64,000 bases of DNA, taken from contig JAGGNK010008670.1 in NCBI GenBank assembly GCA_017590115.1, positions 6,009,677 to 6,073,676 on the forward strand, written 5' to 3'. Below the pieces are notes generated by a model. The model was not told the origin of the DNA, made no database searches, and saw only the letters and a list, made by a program, of their open reading frames with translations. Source of the DNA: Montifringilla adamsi (lineage: Eukaryota > Chordata > Aves > Passeriformes > Passeridae). This document shows positions 55,710-64,000 of the stretch, piece by piece; the first letter of the stretch is position 1; the number at the start of each line of letters is the position of its first letter. The translations under genes were made by a program, and so were the position numbers.

Positions 55710-58700
55710 CTGGAACATCAGTGAGAAACACCAAAGACCGGACCAAGAGGGCTGGTTTTAACTACAAGCCATGTCAGAAGAATAATAAAGTTGTTCCCAT
55801 TTGTACAGTAGCAAATAAGGAATCAATAACATAAAATACATACATTATAAAAGAATAAACCTCAGAAACACCTTCTGAATTTAGATTTCACTGTCTTACA
55901 CACTTCAAAAACATGAAAGGCCCTGAAAGATCAATACAACCCATAAGAATCTAAGGTGCAGAAATCCATAACTTGATTTTTTTTTTAATATGGTAAATTG
56001 TACAGTAGCAAACACTGAGATAAATCAAAGAGATCTCCATACAAGAAACAAAACAGGTTATAAATTCAGAATTCATAAACTTCCCATATCATCAAATAGG
56101 GAATGTGGTGCAAAGAATTTATTACAAAACTTGTTTTCTAGTGGGCATTCAGGTATTTCTCATTTCAAGTAAAAACTTCTGTTAAAGTAACATGATCTCT
56201 AAGGATTTATCTCCGGGCTTTCTCCCCCACAATATTGTTAATTTTTAATGAGCTTTCTGAAAATTCCCTTTGCACTGAATCTCACTGGCTGGGGATGCCA
56301 AAGGACCCTTTGATCAGCAGACACAACCCTTTTGCTAGTTTTGGAGGGATTTTACTCATGGAAACTACAAAAAATTCTTTTGATCCTAGCACCAAAACTC
56401 TGATTTCAGATCACTGCTGGTTTGGAGCCATCGGGGGTTGGTGTTCTGCCGAGTCATTCCTCCCGAGGAGCAGCTGAGCTCAGGCTGGAGTCCCCAAGCA
56501 CAGAAGGGTCTGGGAGCCTGGACTGGCATTTAATTGTCACCCTGGCTCCATCAGCATCCTGCCTGATTCACTTTGATTCAGTTCAGTGCCTGAGAAATTC
56601 CCAAACAAGGCAGAACGAATCTGCCAAGCCCTGCTGTATGTCCACACCACAAGGACACTTGCTGGACTGTTTCTAAGAATGGGACACCATTTGGGAGAGC
56701 TAAGAAAACAACTCATTAGAGCACCAGGAGAAAATCCTTTTCTCCCAGGACACTGCTGTGCCATGGAATAGAAAATGCTATTAAACAAAAATGATCAACT
56801 GCAAACAAACACGAATAATTTGCTGAAGAAAAAAATACCTCACAGCTAAGAGACAATATGAATTACCATATGCAGACAGCTAGGATGCCAAAGGAGCAGG
56901 GGCCTCGCTGCCCAAAAAAAAAATAAATCAGCAAATGCAGAAAGACGGTTAGTGACTATGTTTTGATTTTAGCAATAGAAATCTAAAATAATCCAAAATT
57001 GAGGATGTAATTGCCAAGAGGAAGAAACAAACAACACAGAAAAAGAATCATCAAGACTGGAGAAAAACAGATTATCAAAGGCACCTGTTATCACAAGAAT
57101 AGAAATGAGATCTTCAGAAGCCCTGAAGGACTCCTTGCAGAAAAGAAACAAGAAAAAGCATAAAAACCCCAAGAAAGTGATCATTACTGATTTGATCATT
57201 TTAGCATACAAACAGAGATGTACCAGGGATGGTAGAGACTGCCAAAGGGAACAAAACCCAAAAGGTGGGGGCTGTATATTCCTGTATTCCTCTTGCCTAT
57301 GCCATGCCAGACACATTCCCCTTTTTTCCACTGCATCCAAACCCCTGCAACCTGTTGGCTCTGCATTGCTCCTACACTGCCAGACCACAGAGCTCCAGGA
57401 AAAAAACAGCATGGGGGAGTGAACACCTCAGAGAGACTAAAGCATCATCTCAAAGATTTCTCTGCCTGCTCTGGCCATGGCCTCAGCCCTGAGACAGCAT
57501 CACTGCTGCAATTGCTGTAATTTCTGTTATTTCTTCTCTTGGAGCAGCAAACACTCCCCCATCCAGACAAAGCAGGAGACTCTCTGCTTTTCTGTTCTGA
57601 TCAGAGATGTTTCTCCATCCCTCACCCTTGGCCCACACACACTACAGAGCACTTCAGGGCCTCTCCAGGAGATTGCACTTCCAGAATATGGGCTGATCAA
57701 ACACACCAAATGCACAACACATTTGACTCCCACATATTAATTATGTACCTCTAAATCCTAATGATTTCTCTAATAATCTTCTTACAGAACTTCCAACTCC
57801 CACAAAAGGAAGATCCCCTTTGATGTATGAGTGTTTTTCTGCAGGTAGCAGAGACACAGTGTAAATATGGCTTTGCAACAAACAGAAATTCTATACATTT
57901 TTACTCATTTGCAAGATGATCAAAAAAAGTGACAAGTTCTAAGGAGAGAACTTTAATTTTGTTCATTCATACCCTGCATCTACCAGCTCCTTGAGTTCCT
58001 GCAGGAGCTCCTTAAGCCTTTGGAGAAACCAGAAGATCCTGCTGGGAAGGGATAGGGAGAGTGCACATTATTTAATAACCAGAAACTGTGTATGAGAGAC
58101 CTTTCTGGTTTTATTTTTGGTACAACTCATCTGCTGGTAGAAAGACTGTATTTTAACACTGAGAGGAATGTAATGGGAAATTTATTTTAAGAATACAGTT
58201 CTAGCAGGTCATAAAGATTGTATCATTATCCTCCTTGGACAGTAATTGGCAATAAGAGTACATGCTCTTCTTTTAGTTTTTGTTCACTTGATGAGTTGAA
58301 AGAGAAATGCTGTTCATCCAACATGCTGTTTATTTAATATTCAGCTTTCCTGAACTCTTCTTATGCAAAGCACAAATGCTGACGATCAATTATTTCAGTA
58401 ATCATAATTCAAGCTCAAATTTTACACTCTGTAAACACATTATCATGACCACCACATTATGCATTTGAAAAACTCCAGTTGCAGCAACCCATACAAATGA
58501 GCACACTGCATTAGGTTTACAGTAAAATTCTGTTCTGGCTAGACATACAAGGGGTTTTTTCATAACAGTAAAATGAATGAAGCACACATAAATGCTGAGT
58601 ATTTTTCTATGCAGTGTACAAATGCACACATTCATACACAAACAGTCACGGCACTTGTTTCAAATACTGAATAAAAGTGAAAAATATTTATACTTGTCAC

Positions 58701-59119
58701 TAACAAGAAGTTATTTCAAATACTAGATTTCAAGTTCTTAAAATTAAATTATTGGGTACAATAGAGAAGTCAGAGGAGAGCTGCTGTCATTTTTGCAGGA
58801 AGATTTCCTATAAACTTCATCAGGTTGACAAGAACTAAGTTTTCCCGAAGCAACCGGTAGCTCTTTGGAAGCAATCTAGAACGCCCTCACACTCAGTGGG
58901 TGGCCTAATACATCCTGAAATGTAAGTCTATAATTAAATAAAAATTTGCAAAATTCAGTTTAGACTTCTTATGGGAACGCTTAATGCACATATAATTGGG
59001 GTGTAACACACGCTGCATTACATTTCACTGATAAAACATAACTTTTCAAATCAGCGTTTCATGGAAATGCTTAGAAAATAGTTTGACGTTTAATGCTGCA
59101 AATAATAGCAAAAAAAGCT
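55710..59119. other. Noncoding or unassigned stretch upstream of the 55.6-kb exon-like segment
   Basis: If the segment at 55566-55709 belongs to a real minus-strand gene, earlier exons should lie here or beyond. I searched both strands for pyrimidine tract-AG and GT-bounded open segments and found nothing convincing. The 147-codon minus-strand frame near 56969-57412 and its plus-strand counterparts overlap heavily and look like chance. Sequence around 58240-58410 is repeat-free and carries octamer-like and homeodomain-like motifs. Confidence 0.5.
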
Positions 59120-59518
59120 AAGCAGGGAAAAAGTGGGGCTGTTGCTGAAGGAGGAGGATGATTTAGTGGCAGCAGATGGGAGATAAGGCTGAGGCTCCTA
59201 TCAGGGATTATTTGATCTTGACCCATGGGACCAGATGGGCTGTGTCCAAGGGTGCAGAGAACCAAGGTGACAGCAAGGCCACCACTGTTGTGTCAGAAAG
59301 CTTCTGGAGACGGAGGGGTCCTCAATGGCTACAGAAAGGCAGGTTTTCTGCCACCCTCAAATAAAAACGGAGAGCAGCAGAGGGTATTACCCCAATTTAT
59401 ATCCCACAATATGGACCTATCCAGTCTGGGATGTGGCCAGCAGGATGAATGACCACCAGATGGGTGGAAACACAGCTGGGCTCCAAACACAGCAATTAAT
59501 GGGTCCTTCAGCAACTGA
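59120..59518 (+). mobile_element. Outer CR1, left part (ORF2 reverse transcriptase region, degenerate)
   Basis: This stretch follows the CR1 ORF2 consensus in order: 'gatttagtggcagcagatg', 'ccatgggaccagatgggctg' with 'tgtccaagggtgc', and later 'gtggaaacacagctgggctc' and 'atgggtccttcagcaactga'. It is plus-oriented and full of indels and stops, so no protein is made. The match stops at about 59518, where a second CR1 begins, and resumes at about 59883. The left boundary and the middle part (about 59310-59440) are approximate. Confidence 0.7.
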
Positions 59519-59882
59519 GAGCAGGCCACAAAGTTGTTTAAACAACAAGAGCACCTCTGCTATGAAACCATGTTGAGAGAGCTGGAGAAGAAAAAGCTTC
59601 AGAGAGACCTTAGAGCACCTTCCAGTAGCTAAAGGGGACCTCCAAAAAAACCAGAGAGGGACTTTGTACAAGGGCACACAGTGACAGGAAAAGGGGGAAT
59701 GGCTTTAAATGGAGGGCAGGTATAGGTCAGATATGAGGAAGAAATTGTTTACTGTGAGGGGACACTGGAACAGGTTTCCCAGAGAGGATAGGGATGCCCT
59801 ATCCCTGGAATTGTTCCAGGTCAAGTTGGAGTCAGAATGAGATTGTCTTTCATGTCCCTTCCAACACAAACCATTCTGTGGT
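59519..59882 (+). mobile_element. Inner CR1, 5'-truncated, inserted in the outer CR1
   Basis: This is a CR1 3' portion of about 360 bp in plus orientation. It starts at 'gcaggccacaaagttg' and passes through 'gcacctctgctatgaaacca', 'cttccagtagctaaagggga', 'aggaagaaattgtttactgt' and 'cactggaacaggtttcccag'. It ends 'cccttccaacacaaaccatt' plus one CTGTG octamer remnant near 59880. The 5' truncation and the terminal octamer are standard for CR1 retroposition. Confidence 0.87.
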
Positions 59883-60225
59883 GACCAGGAGGCCAGTAAC
59901 ACCTGGGATACTGCAACCATCTCTCCCTGGACCTGACCTATCCTGTGACTCCACCAGTGACTTAGAGGAAGCCCAGGAATGCACTCCCATCAAGCTTGTA
60001 GGTCTGGGGGCAACCAGCAGCTACACCTGAAAGCAGGGCTGGCATCCAGAGAGACCAGGAACCCTCTGGAATTCTGCAAGGACCAATGCAGGATGTGGCT
60101 CCAGGGAGGGAAGAGCCCTTCCACCAATCCAGGCTGGGACCCACAGCTGAGAAGAACCTGTGGGTCATGGCCAAGCACCAGCCAGTGGTGGTGTGTGCTC
60201 TTGGACATCTTGGGTCCTACAATGG
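59883..60225 (+). mobile_element. Outer CR1, right part
   Basis: The CR1 consensus resumes with 'accaggaggccagtaacacc', then 'ccagtgacttagaggaagcc', 'ggctggcatccagagagacc' and 'ccaatccaggctgggaccca'. In the element this sequence directly follows the 'gggtccttcagcaactg' that ends the left part, so the two halves are one copy split by the inner CR1. It is truncated at its 3' end around 60225, before the octamer tail, and has no open reading frame. Confidence 0.78.
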
Positions 60226-61154
60226 TTTATTCTGTCTATTCACTGCTGTTGGGATATTTGACTTTGAAACCTTAATAACATGGTTTCAGCAGTTCTTTTG
60301 TAAAATAAACCCTGGTAGAAAAAAACAATTCCAGCACATCCATGTCCAGCAGGTACTGCTGGTTGTGGATTTTTTGTTCCCAAAATGTGCACTTTGTCTT
60401 CAGAGAGAGCCAGTGCACAGCCCTCAGCAAAACAACTTAAAATTGTGATTTCTGCGTCTATAATTAAGACACAATTGGCACTTTAAGGGGCACATTCTAC
60501 AGTTCATGCTGCTAAAATAAATACTGTGTGCATGAAAAACTGCCACATGATGAGTGCAATGAGCATCAATGCTTATTTGCCAAAGGAGCTCCTTGAGTTT
60601 GTATTTAATTCCAATTCGTTATCAAGCATCTCAAAAGTCAAGCAATTGCAAAGTCCCATAAATATATGTGACTATTTGACTTTGCATTAATACAGTACTT
60701 AACATGCAAAACCAAATTAATTTATTTCCACATGCAAAAACCAGAATAGGTTGGAGAGGCAATGCACACTTACACAGGCTTGGAACTGAGCAAACTGTTA
60801 CAAATTTACTGGAAAAATTGTATACTGGGCATATGTAATAGGCAATTTGTTAGCACATAATTGCTATTTCTAACCTAAACCAAGGCAACTCTATCCAAGA
60901 AGCATGTTCATATAAACACTGTATGTATATAGGCACAAACACTCTTAAATATTTTATATAGAAGCACATTTTTGAAACATGAAAAGCAAAGCATGGTGGG
61001 GACATAAAGGGCCCAGCTTCATTTCCCCTAAACACCAGGGGAGCTAAACACGTGCACCCACACCGTAACCAATGCTACCCCCAAGTTATCCTCTGCCAGG
61101 AAAAAGAACAGCAGCTGCACAGAGAGAAGGTTGGAGATCTAACTGTGAACATCT

Positions 61155-61170
61155 GGGGGGGGTGGGGGGG
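61155..61170 (+). repeat. G-run (G8 T G7)
   Basis: Sixteen bases with fifteen G on the plus strand; C-rich in TBL1XR1 sense. Confidence 0.95.
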
Positions 61171-61659
61171 AAGAGGCAAGAAACTTGAACATGACTGTCT
61201 TCCCAAGCTTGAACAGCAGCCCTACCTTCATCCCATCCCACCTTGCCAATATTCAGATATGTAACATTCACCACACATGGGACATATTTTAATTGTGTGG
61301 TGACATATTCTAATGATGTGAGCACAAGGCATCTAATCAAACCTAGATAAAAATCAGAGTTGTTAAAAGGAATTATCTTAAAAATTAAGGTTTAAACCAC
61401 ATCCTGAGGTTAAAATTTAATTTGGAAGGGTGATGCTTATAGTACTCCTAGAATTTTGAAATACCTGCAAAATTCTTCCCTTTAGCTAAATATCTGCTTA
61501 GTACAGAACTTCTTCCTACAATCAAACTCAATCTCCTAACATAAAAATATGAAAAAATATCATAAACATTCATAAACCAAGGTTAAAAAAAGAGACTTTA
61601 TGATATGTATCTGAGCAATACTTGGCAGATTCCAAGAATATTTTATGAAAAAAATACTT

Positions 61660-61723
61660 GTGTTTATTTTGGACATCACCCTCTATTTTCAGGTGATGCC
61701 TTTAGTCTTTGCATTACAGTAAC
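61660..61723 (+). repeat. 64-bp direct repeat, copy 1
   Basis: It begins 'gtgtttattttggacatcac' and ends 'gcattacagtaac'. It pairs with 62781-62844 at about 55 of 64 identical positions without gaps, 1,121 bp apart. Inside copy 1 CATCACC and GGTGATG form a 7-bp inverted repeat. The family is not recognised. Confidence 0.75.
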
Positions 61724-62780
61724 CACAATCTCATGTAATGGTCACTTTGGAAGAAAAAAAAAAAAAAAAGATTAATTAAAGCATATAGTTGGCATATTAG
61801 CTGAAAGGCTGACATACACCACCATTCCATTTCCACTGTTCTTCAAAGAATCCTCTTAACTAAGCCTGCACAATCAGGGCATTTACTCTTTAAATAACCA
61901 CGACAAAAAGCAAGATTGTTTCACTTCTTGAAACATCAGTGTACATTCCAGGGCTCCTTATACTTTAAGCAAATGGCAATAAAAACCAAAGGTATTCTTA
62001 TATTGAAAGTGTTTCCAAAGCCTTAGAGACTGTGACTCTACATCTTCAAAATGCTCAAGTACATATACAAAATGCACAATGCCACTCATTAAAAACCCAC
62101 ATTTTTTACTGGTGTACATGCCTCTGTCTTTATATAGACTATAGGTTTAACTAGGTTATATCTAAGTTCAGCAATTCTTTCAGCTTAGCACCAGTAAAAC
62201 ATGGCCTATTCCATCCATCCACCCAACTGAAGTTTTTTGTTATCTCACACTTGAGCTTCTGCTGCCCCTGACAAAGGCAGTCTCACCCCACTCAGAACCA
62301 CTTAAAATCCTTCTGAAAAGGTGACTGGCTTTTGTCTTGCCATGTCTCTTTGTATTCCTGCACCAGCTTCACCTTCTAATGCCTCAAACATAACACACTT
62401 ACCAGGCTTCTCTTTTATTAGCCAAGAAGGGCCTTTGCACTTTGCTTATCACTGATTTGGTACCAGAGAGCAACTCCAGCTCCCTCCAAATGGCTAATGA
62501 TGCACTTGATGTATTTTCTGATGAGCATCAGCATGCTTTCTCACACAGTGCTCATTATGAAAGCTGTTCCTAAATTCACAAGTCTCCTTTCAATCCCTTT
62601 TCAAAAGTCTCCCTTTCCATGTCAGCTCAAAAACTGAGTGTTCAATAGCTCCAGGTCAATTTTTCTTCCATGAATATATAATGGCTTTCTGAATTCACAT
62701 CAACTTTTAGCATTACCATGTCCTGAGGCAAAAAAGTCTGCAGGACTATTCTAGGAAAAAAAAAAACCCACCAAAAACCC

Positions 62781-62844
62781 GTGTTTATTTTGGATATCAC
62801 CTTTTAGTTTCATTTGATGCCTTTAGTCTTTGCAGTAGAGCAAC
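62781..62844 (+). repeat. 64-bp direct repeat, copy 2
   Basis: It begins 'gtgtttattttggatatcac' and ends 'gcagtagagcaac'. It is the same length and orientation as the copy at 61660 with nine substitutions. The inner inverted repeat of copy 1 is degraded here (TATCACC / TTTGATG). An A-rich tract precedes both copies. Confidence 0.75.
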
Positions 62845-64000
62845 AGCAATCACTCCCTAATTACCTTCACCACAGTGCTCGCCAATTTACAAATCTCTCC
62901 CATCCCCTCCCTCAGCTGTTAATGGGTTCCTGACGCTAAAACTGGAGACCACTCGACTGCCTAATGAAACTCCTCCACTGCCAGTTCTGACTGTGGGGAT
63001 GATCCAACTTGTAACCCCAAGCAAACACCTCGCTAAGTTTCTAGAAAAGGCTTTAAAAGAAATAATTTTGGTTTTTTTCTCATCAGCAGGACAGGCTTCT
63101 GGAATTGTTCTGCCCCAAGAACATTAGATGCTGAGTCCAGTGTACAAAGAAAGCTGTCAGCAATACTAATTTCTGCTGCCAGGAAAAGAGAGGTGCTCCA
63201 TGTCACCCAGACCATGGCAGCAGGAGGGGACAGACAGTGAGGAACACTGAGGAATGTCAAATCCTCCCCCACTGCTGCGTTATTCCATCTCCACGCCTCG
63301 TCTCACTGCCGTGAAAAATGAATTGGATTTTTCTCTCGAGGGCTGAACTTCACTGAGGATGACGAGGTGGCTGTGACGAACCAGAAACCTGCAAGGAAGC
63401 TGCAGACCTGGCTCCTGTGCACTTCAGCAGCAGCTCCAACACAACTGCTGTTAGAGCCTAATCTGCCTCTGGTCCAATTCCTTATTCTGCAACAGCAGAA
63501 AAAAAAGTCATCAGTTCCTGCTTTGGGTAGCAAAAGGGAATGGCTGTGTAAGGAGGTTCAATGCACATGCCTCCGTTAATTTACTAGATGAGCAACTTCC
63601 ACATGATACAGCACAGCAGTAGTGTCCTAATAAATTCATATTTTTCAGTCAGGAAATGCATTTTTGGTACAGATTTGAAGCTGACTGAGACATAAATTAA
63701 TGAGATTCTCTACCAGTGATTTTATTTCCTTTGAGCATGAACCAATAAGAACTTTGGTAAACACACTGAAAGGTCCTATGGTTTCACTGCTTTATGGTTT
63801 AATAATTTTATATCCTTTTCTGAGATGTCTCACATCTGTTTACAGAACTGCTGCCTACTGAGTCACAGATATTTCCAGAGCCCCAGCCACACTAGACCAC
63901 TGTTATTTTTCAGTCTCCAAAAGAAGCAAGATAATCATTAACTATAGCAGCAGGGAAAATAAAATCCATGCTGCCTCACTAAGTTAACACTGCACATCCA

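Larger units (their letters stand above)
60226..64000. other. Intron-like sequence at the right end of the window
   Basis: No supported gene is present. The stretch holds repeat-free AT-rich sequence (60440-60740), a G8-T-G7 run (61155-61170), an A16 tract (61754-61769) and two copies of a 64-bp direct repeat (61660 and 62781). Sequence at 63280-63420 has a few CpGs but is far short of a CpG island. The TBL1XR1 promoter is therefore expected further right. Confidence 0.6.

Noticed and set aside
56969..57412. 147-codon minus-strand open frame with several plus-strand counterparts
   Set aside because: Heavily overlapping frames on both strands and Trp/Cys/Phe-rich composition; no family recognised.
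57965..58050. Leucine-rich exon-like piece on minus (RLKELLQELKELVDAG) with good pyrimidine tract and AG
   Set aside because: It is centred on a near-palindrome (gagttcctgcaggagctc), so both strands look equally coding. The donor and phase do not join cleanly to the 55.6-kb segment.
63030..63600. Possible TBL1XR1 promoter or first exon at the right edge
   Set aside because: Only scattered CpGs, AT-rich surroundings and no GC boxes. A housekeeping-type gene should have a clear CpG island.

Overview
This is nuclear DNA from a vertebrate, almost certainly a bird. Two observations support this. (1) Two exons on the minus strand encode the N-terminus of TBL1XR1 (transducin beta-like 1 X-linked receptor 1) with canonical splice sites. 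(2) The recognisable interspersed repeats are CR1 retroposons with the avian 3' end (ATTCTGTG-type octamers, 'ggttggaagagaccc' type 3' regions). A songbird-like genome fits, but the species cannot be fixed from this window. There are no operons, phages, CRISPR arrays or bacterial features. I saw no exciting new defence or metabolic system.

Layout, in TBL1XR1 transcription order (right to left). 64000-42677 is intron-like DNA. It holds a nested pair of CR1 elements (about 59120-60225), a 64-bp direct repeat pair (61660 and 62781), and an unassigned exon-like open segment (55566-55709) with a splice acceptor and a stop codon. 42676-42612 is a proposed 65-bp noncoding 5'UTR exon. 42611-3395 is a very large 5'UTR intron with a few CR1 fragments and many A/C-rich low-complexity tracts. 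3394-3292 is the exon carrying the TBL1XR1 start codon. 3291-1126 is the next intron. 1125-980 is the second coding exon. 979-1 is the start of the following intron. No CpG-island promoter is visible, so the main TBL1XR1 promoter probably lies beyond position 64000.

The two coding exons encode the LisH dimerisation/tetramerisation motif and the start of the F-box-like region. This part of TBL1XR1 binds the NCoR/SMRT-HDAC3 corepressor complex. The leader around the start codon carries a two-codon upstream ORF. If the proposed 42.6-kb exon is used, it adds two longer upstream ORFs, one ending two nucleotides before the main ATG. The rest of the window is noncoding as far as I can read it. The many short open frames look like chance, except the 55.6-kb segment, which I could not name.
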